Positions 9,321 through 20,027 of a stretch of 64,000 bases of DNA are shown one piece after another. Position 1 is the first letter of the stretch. Each line of letters starts with the position of its first letter. This stretch comes from Paragonimus westermani (lineage: Eukaryota > Platyhelminthes > Trematoda > Plagiorchiida > Troglotrematidae), in the NCBI GenBank assembly GCA_008508345.1, contig QNGE01003555.1, positions 17,325 to 81,324 of the forward strand. Direction: 5' to 3'. A model generated the notes under the pieces. It searched no databases. It had not been told where the DNA came from and was given only the letters and a program-made list of their open reading frames with translations. The position numbers and the translations under genes were made by a program.

Positions 9321-10439
9321 GGTCCTGAGGTGACAACCTCATATGTGTCACGTCAAACCACATCCGTAGCGCTAATTTGGTTCGGTTACCATATCCAAAT
9401 CGATCACTGCATTCATTCTCACATGCTCTTAAACCCGAAGTTTACTCTGCACCGAAAAACTGACCTGGTTTTGAAGATAATCCTGATTATCCCATGTCGT
9501 TGGCACCATTTCCTCATCAGTTTTACGCGTACATGTGTCAGAGCACAGGTCAGTGATATATTGCGGACATCAGTTAACCTCCATTCTGTTATGTACCCAA
9601 CTGTCTCCAAACGCGCCGTTATTTGACCCCTTGGGTTTAAGAAATACTTTTCTTAGGTCCTCTCTGGAAAGCATCAGTTAGCTTTGTAAAAAGAGCATGG
9701 AAGAGGTGAAGATGCTCGTACGAACCGATGCAGTAGGCAAAGAGACTGGGTTTATTCGCCGTCAACAGCAACGTTTGTCTTACAGGCAGCTTGTGGAATA
9801 CAGTGTCAACTGCACAACAATCAAAGCCAGAGGTAGTACATTGTGAAAACGGTTTTGACGGGCTCATTCATAAGAGACAGAGTATGCTTGCTTCGTGTAC
9901 CGACGATGTATGACCTAGGTTACCCTCCCTGTTGAGAGAGTCAATCTTATGGTGGAGATTACATTCAGTCGGTCTCTTCAGTGGCTTCTGTAAGAGTAGG
10001 CCATTGTGTATGTTACTGAACACAATCGGCTGCAGTTGACTGCCATTAGTTTCTTGGCAAAGAGAGATGAACGAAATTTTTTGGATGTACATTCATTCAT
10101 CCACAATGACCTTAAGTCTGATCTGGAGGGACTATAGATCAGGCTGTCACATGACAGTAATGTGGAATATCGTAGAAGAAGAAAGGTTTAAAAAACGACA
10201 GAATACTAAGCTGAAGAACTAGAAGCGGTGTAAATGCAGATGGGTCATTGACTGCGGCACATTGCCATCTCGCATAGCGTTTCCATCCGACTATTTGAGT
10301 AATCGCAAAGACTCCAGCCAGAAAGGTGACATATTGCAACAAACGGACAAAGATTGTGGATCATGTTATAAGGGATGGAAAAAGATGGAGAGAAAGTCGG
10401 ACACGAAAAGTTGTGACACGAACGTCATTGGATTCCATT
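9321..10439. other. No recognised feature
   Basis: Short open frames on both strands without recognisable motifs; no repeat structure seen. Confidence 0.45.
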
Positions 10440-11089
10440 CTTCGCCATGTCGACCCACGTCCCTTACGTAGAATGCTCACTGTCTTTCGGCTGTCCGCTT
10501 GGAACGTCCTACTGAAGCGGACCTCGACTCGACGCCTTCATGTTCTAAGTCCCCCTTGCTCGCTGGCTGCCAGGCTACCGCTCCCAGCCTCATGGGGCTT
10601 CAAGGACATCCATTGCGCGCAGCAGTGCTCAGAATCAAACATTAATGTCTTATTGACTGCGCCCTGGGGCTAGACAATCCCCTCACTACGAGGTCAGTCA
10701 GTCTCTTCAGTCATTGGCTCCGGGCAGGGTCCACCAAGAAAACCCTGTATCCTGTTGTCTCACAGATCAGACTTTCGAGTGAGAGACTCATAGTGAGGTC
10801 CCTCAAGTCAACCACCTTGCAGCATAAACGACCTGGAGTTATTGTTCTCCTGACTGACATTATTCACCCATCACGCCTTTCTCTTTCTTCTTTGGCCCCT
10901 AATTTTTCTGCCTTCCATGTGCCTTCGGGCCAAGACAACTCGTAAACATTAGCACCTCCAGTGTTCGCACTTTTCGACAAGTTGGTCAACAAACTGCTCT
11001 GGCAAGTACTCGCCCAAGTCTAGAGCTTGATGTTTGCTACGTGTCGGAGAAATGAGTCTACGATTCTAGCACGATTACCCATTTGAACT
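10440..11089 (+). pseudogene. Possible 5' endonuclease start of RTE element
   Basis: FRLSAWNVLLK (about 10480-10515) resembles the first conserved block of the APE-type endonuclease of RTE elements (xxTWNVRTLLK). The following 550 bp are too decayed to align by eye, and 10,660-10,800 may be inserted sequence. Included because it lies in the right place and orientation ahead of the clear RTE body. Confidence 0.35.
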
Positions 11090-13162
11090 CGCCCCTAGAT
11101 AACTGTCGATCCAAGCGCTTCTCTCTCTCAGGGTTTCCGATAACGCGGCAGCTGAATCTCATGGTCAAGCTGGACTGGGAATTGCATCGAGTTCCAGAGC
11201 AAAACAATGTTTGATCTATTGGATCGCAATGAACAGTCACTTGTACACTGTCAGACTCAATACACCGGTCAAAGTCTGTCGACGCAAATCAGAAAGGCGT
11301 TTTTATTCATTATATCGGCGTATACTCCAACGGACGGCTCTCCGGATGCTACCAGGGATGCTTTATATGACGCACTTTGTTGACCATCTGAGGCAGACTA
11401 AACACCCAGACATCATCATACTAGCAGACAATTTGAACGCTCAGCTTGGTCATCTTTCTCCGGAAGAGAAGCGGCTGGGGGGTATGTTTGGTGTCCAGAC
11501 ACAACTCACTAACAGTTGCGAAAGACTATTGCAGCCGTGCGCATCCTACGGTCTCTATATTTCGCGCGCCTCATTCCAACCCAGGAAGAGGCACTGTGTT
11601 ACATGAAGACCCCCTGTTCTTCTCACTCTTAAACACAACTCGATCACACAGCAGTCACTTACTGTTAAATATTGTCGTGCATTTTGGAGCTACCACTTGG
11701 AATCAAACCATGCTGTTGTGTGCCACTTTTCTTCTGCATTTGCCCAGGGGTCACATGCTTGTAAATGCAAGACACAACTGGCATTCGACCAAGGAGAGTG
11801 TAAAGAGCGTTTATCAAGAAGCACTGGTGAAGAAACTGCCTAGTTCGAGTCAGATGAGAGAACCTAACGAGCACTGGGAATAAATCGTCGTAACTCTGAA
11901 AGTATGCTGTCAGGAGGTGTGTTTCGAAAAGCTGCGCAGTTGCAACAGAAATGGGTTTCTATCGTGATAAACCTCACGAAAAAGTGTGGTTCGAATCCAC
12001 CTGGTTCTGAATGTGATCTTGACCGACGACAACTTAAACACAAGCTGACTAAAAGCCTGCGCAAAAACCGTGAGCACTGTTTGGTTGAACGGTCGAAAGA
12101 GTCTTTTTATCTTGGAGAAGCAGAAGGTTTTCTTCCTTACCCTTGGTTTTGCTGGCCTTGTGAATCGGTGTACGTGAGACTATATGTGAAAAAGATGGTT
12201 CACTTATCAATAGTCAGTCGCCCCTACCTGACAGGTGGGCTGAACATTTCGAAGAACAGTTGTTGTGTTCCAGACGACCCTCCCTTGGAAGCAGAAGCAC
12301 CAGAGCTTAAGTTGTTGGAAAGTAACAAGACCAGGCTTCCTCTCTCCTTCTCCTTTCAAGAATAGTGAGGAGAGATTGATACCAGAACTGACGGAACTCT
12401 TCGAGACAATTTCGGAGATTGAAAGAATACCTCGTGGTTGGTGCCTGTCAACAGTAATCCCCGTTTTCCAAACGAGGGCCCGTAGTCAATGTGACAACCA
12501 CAGAGACATCAGTCTAGTGTCCGTTGCGTCCAAGTTACTCACTGGACTCATTTTGCGTCGACTCACTAAGCCCAGAGGAAGTCAGATACGCGAAGAACTG
12601 GTAGGATTCCGATCCGGTCGTCGGTGCGCTGGTCACATCTTCACCTTGCGACGAATCTTGGAACACCGGCACTCATATAGGAAGCCTACAGTCGTGGTCT
12701 TTTCTTGAATTAAGTGCTGTTTTCGATTCAGTTGCTCCTAACGTTATCTGGAACTGTCTTCTTCGCAAGGGAGTAGCAGAAAAATACGTGAACCTGTTGA
12801 GGTCACTGTATGCTGACTCTGCAAGCAGGGTGAGAGTTTATGGACACCTCTCTCTGGCGTTCATCACTTCTAGTGATTTTCGTCAAGGGTGTCCGATTTC
12901 GCCGCTCTTGTTCAGTTTACTCATGGACGATATTCTGGACGGAGTGCTTGGTGTTGAGCTTCTTCCTGGAGCTAGGTTGACCGATCTGGCGTATGCGGAC
13001 GACTTTGTCCTAATTAACACTTCTGCCAAAGACATCCAGACCATGTTGTTGACGAAGGTTAGTTCAGAGAACGGCAGAACCATTGTCTCCTATTCTTCGT
13101 ATTGTTCGAGACCCTTCGCAAACAAAGTTGTTCGTTTTCCTACGCACTCTATCCAATAAGCT
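11090..13162 (+). pseudogene. RTE-clade LINE (endonuclease plus reverse transcriptase), frame-broken
   Basis: Endonuclease part: GLGIASSSRAKQ, WIAMNSHLYTVRL, then DIIILADNLNAQLGHLSPEE with LGGMFGVQTQL and ERLLQPCASYGL, matching the DxNAQxGRL and NGxRLL blocks. Linker: RRQLKHKLTKSLRKNREH and AEGFLPYPW. RT part: RIPRGWCLSTVIPVFQ, CDNHRDISLVSVASKLLTGL, LVGFRSGRRCAGHIFTLRRI, FRQGCPISPLLFSLLMDDIL, and LTDLAYADDFVLI with an intact YADD at 12992-13003. Box A shows only as frame-broken debris near 12715. At least two frameshifts (near 12,260-12,365 and 12,710-12,790) and several stops prevent expression. The closest known type is RTE (SR2-like in schistosomes), with an APE endonuclease at the N-terminus. 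Confidence 0.85.
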
Positions 13163-15453
13163 GGGAGCACTTGTTGATGTGTACTACAGTATCAAGTCAC
13201 TCACTTTTTAAGCCCACTCATGCCCATTTAGAGGAATTGAATTTGTTTCCTTCGATCCAGCCTGGCGTAAAACTTTCGGATTAGGATTCGATCCAAAACT
13301 AGTCACTTAAGTTGGTGATTTTCTGTGGGCCATTCGGTCGTAATTGGCAAAGATGAAGTCGGTTCGTGCCGGCGATTGGCAGGCACCTGCATCTCACTTT
13401 GTGTCTGTATCTTCCTGCTCCCCGCATACTTTCACTAGTGGTGCGGCGCACCGTCAACTCACAACTTATCCCATCCACACTTGTACTTTGGTCAGCATTC
13501 ATGAGAATAGTGATTTAATGATAATTTTGGTACCGCGTCGTGTGGATACAGTAATCTGCAGCCCCTTCTAATCCATCGGTACGTCTTTCTTCAGTCTTCC
13601 ACATCACAACTTTGCCTCTTATTTCATCGACATTTCATAGGATCCTTTCCACCGTCTATATTCGTCTATGACTGCTCGCGCTTCGCATAAAACCAGTATT
13701 CCTTTTGGAGTGGATAACTTTGATTATCCTCAAGTTGCTTTCGTGCTGCAATGTTCCTATGTCCGGAAGATCATCTGTCCTGCTTTATGTTTTGGACATT
13801 ATCCATGATGAAACTATGCGTGGTAAATGCTCCATTTGTAACTTCTTGCTTTCGCACTTTATTCCTCCTCCGGAATATTCTTTTTTTTCATCCAACCTAC
13901 CTCAGCAAGTTGTGTAAAGCTGCTGATTAAACGTTTGTTTACTCTCGCGATCGCTCTTACTTTCCATGCGCGTTCATTTACCCATAGTAGGTATCATTGT
14001 TGGCTTTTCTTTCCAGTCTTGTTTTATCCCACTTTTATCGCCGTTTCTCTAGAACATTCTTCGTCATTGTCAGGTTAAAGAGCGTTCGAAACTACGGTGC
14101 TATTTGCCCAGCTTCATAACTGTTTGTACGTGTTTCTGACGGTGTGCTGAGTGAGCAGAGCGAATCCTGACATGGTTCTCATTGGCATATCGCCCAAGCA
14201 CTAGGTTTAGTTTGCATAGCCTAACAGAGGCAAGTAACTATGTTCCTTTAAGATACAGAGCAACCAGTCGATTGTTATTACCTGCATTTTGTATACTATT
14301 CTCCAAAATATGGGCTACATTAGCTTAAATCCTGTTCACTTGGGGTACTTCAATAATCCGTATCTCAAGCAGTGCCATAAAGACCATTTTTAAGCGGTAG
14401 TCCGCCTGCTTCGATTATCTTTCAACGTTTCCATAGCATAGTGGTAGTAGTATTTTCATTCAAGACCGGTTTCATTTATCAGGGAAATATACAAGAACCG
14501 AGGAACACTTGAGATATGAGATGAATTGGTTAACAACCCTCGTCGCCAGTTGAGATGTTCAAGGTGTTCCTTTTAGCATCACCAACGCCACTTCAAGGTT
14601 TAGTCAGGCCTGGCACTTGCTTTACAGATAGTCTCGTCGCTGGAAAATCAGGTAAAATGAGGTACTTCCTTTTAATGCGTCGTACGATATTTGTAGCGCG
14701 TTGTGTCTAATTGGCCCCGAGGTACTCTCTCGTTTGTTTTTGAGGTGCACATCGATCAACGTTTAGTCTCAAGAGCCGACCTGGGTTCTCTTAAAGTGAT
14801 AGCACCCAGAGTACATAGGGAACGGTACCTATCGTGATTGGAACATTGCTGACAGTCACTCGTTTGACAGACGGTCTGGTCGTTTAGCCTGAACTAATTT
14901 TATCGCCGAGGAAACCTGCGAAAACGTTGGCCGTTTTATGTCTTATACTACAATTAGCCTGGATTGTGTAGAACCGTATTTCCGTTTTTCCCTCGTTTCA
15001 TTCTGTACAGATCTTCATTCGTAACTGGTATCCCCTTCATTCTTTATTGCCGGCATTTTTGTATCGTTGTAACTTTTGGGTTAACAGTGTTGTTTTCTAC
15101 TGTTTCTTTCGAATTTTCTTTCCAGAATCGTCTATCACACCCACAGTGAGACTTCTCAATTCAGGCGCTCCGAACAATCTTCAGTCTCAGTATTTGCATC
15201 AAGTATGTTCCAACGTACACCGGAGTAATGCGCACATTTTCTGTTCACTACATTCACCACGGTTCCTCCTTATTTAGCTCGCCAAATCCCTGAGCAGCTT
15301 CTTACATGCCGCTGACCAACAGTCGTTTATCGTTACCACGAATATGTACTCGATATACCGGGTTTTTCTGTACTTTCTGATGGTTGGGAACAGTGGTGGT
15401 GTTGTTCGTAGCTCGGGTTAATGGTTTTGGTATGTTCGCCGAACTTGGCATTC
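13163..15453. other. No recognised feature
   Basis: The first few hundred bases may be the tail of the RTE element. The remainder has only short open frames, none recognisable. Confidence 0.45.
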
Positions 15454-15916
15454 AGGTTGTAAATGTTTCATCACCAAGTGAGGTGACATAATTAGTGCGT
15501 AAGTGTTTCAGCGTACAGTTTTGAGCGTGGAGTTTGCTGAATTTCGATGGATACCTGCTCTTATATAGCAGAGTGAGTTGATCTACTGACATGAACTCTG
15601 GTTGGTCGCTTTCCGTCATGTTTGACCTTTGAGTAGGGAGCAGCCAATCAGACTCCAGCTCAAGGACTCCAGGGAATGCCAAATCGGACGTCCGGTCAAA
15701 GTTCAAATGCAGCAAAATCAACTACTGGTGGATCGGGTCAAAGATCAAACAGGACGGAAAGCGACCAACCGGAATTCAGATCAGTAGGTCAGCTCACTCT
15801 GCTATATAAGAACAACCATCCATCAAACTTCACCAAACTCCACGCTCAAAACTATACGCTGAAATACTTACGCACTGATAATGTCACATCGCTTGGTGAT
15901 GAAACGTTTACAACCT
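15454..15916. mobile_element. Foldback (inverted-repeat) element with outward TATA boxes
   Basis: Arms 15454-15632 and 15739-15916 are inverted copies, diverged by substitutions and short indels, around a 106-bp core. Both arms carry a TATA-like CTATATAAGA reading outward (left arm as TCTTATATAGCAG near 15570, right arm near 15802). AGCCAATCAGA, a CCAAT-like string, lies in the core near 15642. Each arm ends with GGTGATGAAAC(A/G)TTTACAACCT, similar to the terminal region of PLE pseudo-LTRs. No protein is encoded. It may be a non-autonomous element or two PLE ends joined head to head. Confidence 0.6.
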
Positions 15917-16205
15917 AAATGTTCTGTACTCATTCGGCTCTATAAATACGGGAGTTTATCAAAAAGATATTCGCGCGTACTATGTCTATTACTCTCACAC
16001 TTAGGTTTAGATTGATGAAGTCAACTCAGTAGTGCCCTTTGTACACTTCAGGAGCTGAGGCTTCAACTTTCTACTTACCGCTTTAAAAAAGTGTGGAGCT
16101 TTTAACCCATTGTGCTTAAATCACGCAGCAGTCTTGATTATTATGAACCTGATTGAAGAGCTGTTGAACAGCCAAAGTTTCTTGGTTGGTTCAAAAACAA
16201 GAAGA
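15917..16205. other. Spacer
   Basis: No recognisable feature. Confidence 0.4.
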
Positions 16206-16570
16206 CTACCGTATTTGCACCAGAATCAGTGATAAGAAGCGATGAGGCCTGAGTACCAAACTGACTATACTGGCCTCGATTCGTAAAGCAGTTAAAGCAG
16301 TTAAAATTTGCACTCTAAATTCTTTGAGAACTTGAAGCAGCATCTCTCCATCAACGTTTCCAAATGCGTCACTGTAGTCTGAAAACCATGCGAACCGCTC
16401 CAGATTCTCCATCAGGCAACAGCCGAATGAAGTGCATAAGGGCAGCGGGAACCTTATTGGTTGAGCGTGGGCGACGATGGATAAAGTAGTGTTCACTTGA
16501 GCCTCCACTCCAGCAGAAATGAGCTGTTCGGAAACTTTCCATGTCGCAGACATACACGAACCCGGGCGAA
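16206..16570 (-). pseudogene. Non-LTR reverse transcriptase fragment
   Basis: On the - strand, STNKVPAALMHFIRLLPDGE in one frame is followed in another by SDYSDAFGNVDGEMLLQVL and EFRV, matching the block before RT box A and box A itself (xIDYSKAFDSVDxxxLxxxLxxFGV). The frame change lies between them near 16,400. The family (CR1, R2 or RTE) cannot be decided from about 110 residues. Nothing of the catalytic YxDD block follows. Confidence 0.5.
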
Positions 16571-17684
16571 ACGAGAACTTTGTCCTCTCCTGGATAAACG
16601 CTCGTGATCAGACATTATCACTACCAATATGCTGTTGCCAACCGGCTTTCTTGTAAGTGCCATGTTTCATAACAATACAGTAGTATTGTACATGTAATCA
16701 TTCCAACAAATAACTACTTGCTTCATTGGCGGCCTACAGACAAATCGCACCATGAGCTCCTCGTCTTCTCACAATTCTGACTATCATTCTGTTCTCCCTG
16801 GTTGAATGTTTCTAATGGAACTCACTAACCAATTTTCATTCTTTGACCTGGTTTGCCGGAAGGTACAATACCCTTCGCAGACCATTGTACCCTACTTAGA
16901 TTTTTTTACGTTCGCGGCTACTATTCCAACAAAATAACGGTAGCCAAACTCCTCGCACATTGCACCATTGCTTTTTTTCTTGGCAGTTCTCAGTAAACTG
17001 TCCTCCAGTCCACTAAATGCTGTCAAAAAATGTCCCCTCCGACGAATTCTGCGTTTCTCACTCGACTAGCGCCCATTTCGAATGCTAGAGGATCGGTTCA
17101 AAAGGTGAAGTGAACGTTCTGAACAGCTTTAACTGGAATTTGTTTTGTCTAATGACATTCTAATGTAATGTTTTGCCTTGGGATGCACTGGATGAATGTA
17201 AAATTATGCTGGAGGCGATGTAGAAGTATTTCAGTGCCCAGTTGTTTGTTACCGTTTGTCACACGATTAAACAAGTAGATTGTAGGTCGTGTCGTCGTTT
17301 TCGGCAAATTCTGTCTTACAGTTCGAACACTACTCAAATTTGATCGCATATTTCGCATTCATGCATGTGTTTCAACCGACTACTTTCGGACAGAAACATT
17401 CGGATTTCGCTCCTCTTAAGACTTCTCAGTGGTATATGCCCTATCCTGAGCGAGGATTGTAATCCGGTCCACATGCTCGTATGATGAATGTGCTCGTCTC
17501 ACCTTAGACGTAACCAAATTGCGACATCTAACCGGTTAGCCACGAATGCTTGAGGGTAATGCCCGGACTATCAGGTCGTTTCGAAAATAGACACCCCACC
17601 ACTCTGTTGGCTCTGGTCATTGACTACGTGATCAGGACTGCTCAGCCGAATTGAAATTTTTCGTTCCAAAATACCCATTGAAGT
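16571..17684. other. No recognised feature
   Basis: Nothing coding. 17345-17430 read on the - strand contains CCGAAAGTAGTCGGTTGAAAC, a stem II-like hairpin next to GAAAC as in hammerheads, but without the CTGANGA half. Confidence 0.4.
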
Positions 17685-17944
17685 CATGATAACGACAGTA
17701 GCGAACAAGACGTGTTTTCTGTGTTTGATCATCAGGCTAATTACGACATTAAATATGTAATCATTGACTAGGGTGAGTCAGGCAAACGGTGATTGCGTAA
17801 GTGATAACAAACACGTCGTCCTTAACCTATATTGACCGTTTTCCTGACTAACCCTGGTCAATGTCTACATATTTATTTTGTTGTAATTAGCCTGATGATC
17901 AATCACAGGAAACAAGTCTTGTTTGCTACTCTGTCGTTATCATG
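17685..17944. repeat. Inverted repeat of PLE-end-like sequence
   Basis: Arms 17685-17790 and 17835-17944 are imperfect inverted copies around 44 bp. The outward ends read GCCTGATGATCAA, then ACAG(G)AAA and GTCTTGTT(C/T)GCTACT before GTCGTTATCATG. A single related copy is found at 32023-32090 downstream of a PLE relic. The arrangement suggests two copies of a short terminal sequence of one element family joined head to head. Confidence 0.6.
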
Positions 17945-18455
17945 GAATTTTTTTGTTTAACTCAAGTTACTGAATGACGTTCTGACCGCGAGTGAGTCGC
18001 GGGAATTTCTAGTCTCTACAATTTGTCTAACGTTCGAGGACATAGAGAGCTTGGTTGTTCGCGGCCGGCAGGAAACCACCTGTTATGCACGACTGGGATC
18101 CACAACCTTGTGACCCACCGCGTTACCTCAAAGTAGTTTCTCCTTGATAACTCCATCTTTTAGAGTGTTCCCCCTATTCTCACTAGAACCCCAGGATTAT
18201 GTTACCACATGTATGCTACTACGCCCATATGACTCGAAGTTTATATTCGAAGTGCGGTGTGCGAATACTGCCGGACGGGGGAGTCTGTAGGTCTGACAGC
18301 TAAGTATTTGTCCACCCGGATTCTGTTTGATTTGGAACCGGTCTGATTGAGAACATTAACAACGCAGTACTCGTGCTCCTAGTTCCGATGGTCCACCGCA
18401 TTTTCTCAAACAGGCCTGTGCTATAGTTCTCAAAGTTCGGCCCCGTGCTGGTCAG
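17945..18455. other. Possible tRNA-like SINE relic on - strand, otherwise nothing
   Basis: Read on the - strand, 18080-18130 gives GAGGTAACGCGGTGGGTCAC, then AAGGTTGTGGATCCCAG, which resembles the box A to box B part of tRNA-derived SINEs, but box B is imperfect. Confidence 0.25.
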
Positions 18456-20027
18456 ACAGTGGATGCTGACTACCTCGGAGACAATTGTTATTCGATCACA
18501 CAATCGTGTTCTTTGTTCTCAAAAGAAATCTGCACAACTGCGTGTTCCCTTGGTCAATGGTCATATAACTATGCGTGGATCTCTAAACCTTCCACCATCA
18601 ATTTCGATGACTTGCCGTTCGATAGATTAAGCTGGTTTGGTTGGAAATTTGTAACCATTGTTGAAGGTCAGTGGTATTGTGTTTTATCTGTGAATTCTCT
18701 AAACACCTCTTCAACTTCGTTGAACGTATGCAATTCTATTGATCTGATGGAGATCTATCGAAACTAACCATTGGCTACTGCTGTCTTTTATGTCTGAATA
18801 TGAATTTTTGCGAGATCACGAGTGTACACTTGTCGTAAACACAAACTGTAGGTGATCTTCGTTAGTATGGGTTCAACATCATTAACAATTGATTTCAGCT
18901 CTCTCACCTCCACACATTTTCCAGCCGGCTGCTTCCATAATGGAGTTGGCTGTAAACAAGTTTTTAGAAATGTAAAAGTTGCGGTCAATTGTGGATGGTG
19001 ATCAACATAGGCCCTACGTCTAACAACATGTTGGACGTGCTGATTAGTTTTTTTCCTGTGATCGTTTCTGTTATCTTTGTTTTCCCATCAATTACGTCTC
19101 TCCTATTCAGCCTCACTGTGTTCTAACCGTTGCCGTGCTCTCACTCTGTTCTCTAGATTACTCAGCAATTGGCTGCAATCAAGGCAGAGAAGTTGTCCAG
19201 CCCAGCACCGTTTTCCTAGTTCTCAATGTGGTCGTGCAGTTTATGATTTAATGGTCAAATTTCTTTCTACGTTCTTTATATAGATCGCTTTGTGAATGGA
19301 GTTATTGTCTTCTAATCTGGTCTTATCTCACACACTTGCATATTTGTTTCCGCATTCCACAACGCTTTGTATTAAGCCGTTTAATAGTACTGTGCTTTCT
19401 GATTCAACTTCGCCGGATTCATGCAGTGGTACGCGTTAGGTGGTTAGCGAACGTAGTGTTTGACATAGTCATCAGCATGCTTGTGTTTGGCCATCATCTT
19501 CCACGCAACATGTCCCACACCAAGTGGAACGGTCTCATAGACAACACGGTCTTTCTTCAGCGCAAAAACTTCTGTTGCGTGATCAATTGACCAGCTAATA
19601 AAAACCTTTGCACTCTGGGCCAACTATACATTCACCACATTGTTCGATGGGGCCACGAACGATTGGAAAAACCAATGCGTGCTTCACTAACGATATAATC
19701 ACGCTTTCTTAAAGGTTTAAAGTGGTCCATTGTTCGAAATTACGTTGCGGACCTCTCGATTGCCCAAGTCGCAAATTGGAAACGCTTTCCAACTTAGCAA
19801 CGTGTTTACATCCACATGATTGCTGTCTTTTTCTGCAATTATTTTTTGGTCGTCGAGTTTTTTCTAGGTGTGATGTGATACAACCCAAACGCCGCTGTGT
19901 TTATGCAAACAAGGACCTATGTGTGCGGGGACCCTTGGATTGCAACAGTCTGGATGTGGTTAAGGACCTCGTTTACCCTGAACATTGTGTGTTGCTCGAC
20001 GGAAGATCGTTTTGGTTGTACCGGTGA
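18456..20027 (+). CDS. Candidate exons of an unrecognised cysteine-rich protein
   Basis: Segment 18456-18666 has an acceptor (GTGCTGGTCAG), an open frame rich in Cys and aromatic residues (DADYLGDNCYSITQSC and LSWFGWKFVTIVE) and a GT donor in phase 1. Segment 19723-19799 starts in the matching phase and reads VHCSKLRCGPLDCPSRKLE. A possible 67-nt intron (19800-19866) leads to CDVIQPKRRCVYANKDLC and ending DLVYPEHCVLLDGRSFWLYR up to 20027. The CxxLxCGPxDC string resembles von Willebrand type C-like modules of secreted or extracellular proteins. No full domain, start or end is seen, so this is a hypothesis from splice phases and composition. Confidence 0.27.

Noticed and set aside
9500..9560. 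CTGATGAGGAAA on the - strand
   Set aside because: There is no stem II between the two core halves and no cleavage triplet in place.
17345..17430. Hammerhead-like CCGAAAGTAGTCGGTTGAAAC on the - strand
   Set aside because: Hairpin plus GAAAC only. No CTGANGA precedes it and no cleavage triplet follows.
17875..17944. Hammerhead ribozyme from CCTGATGA ... GAAAC ... GTC
   Set aside because: The core-like strings are present, but the bases flanking CTGATGA and the GTC triplet do not pair to form stem I, and stem II is not self-complementary. Same failure in the left arm and in the copy at 32036.
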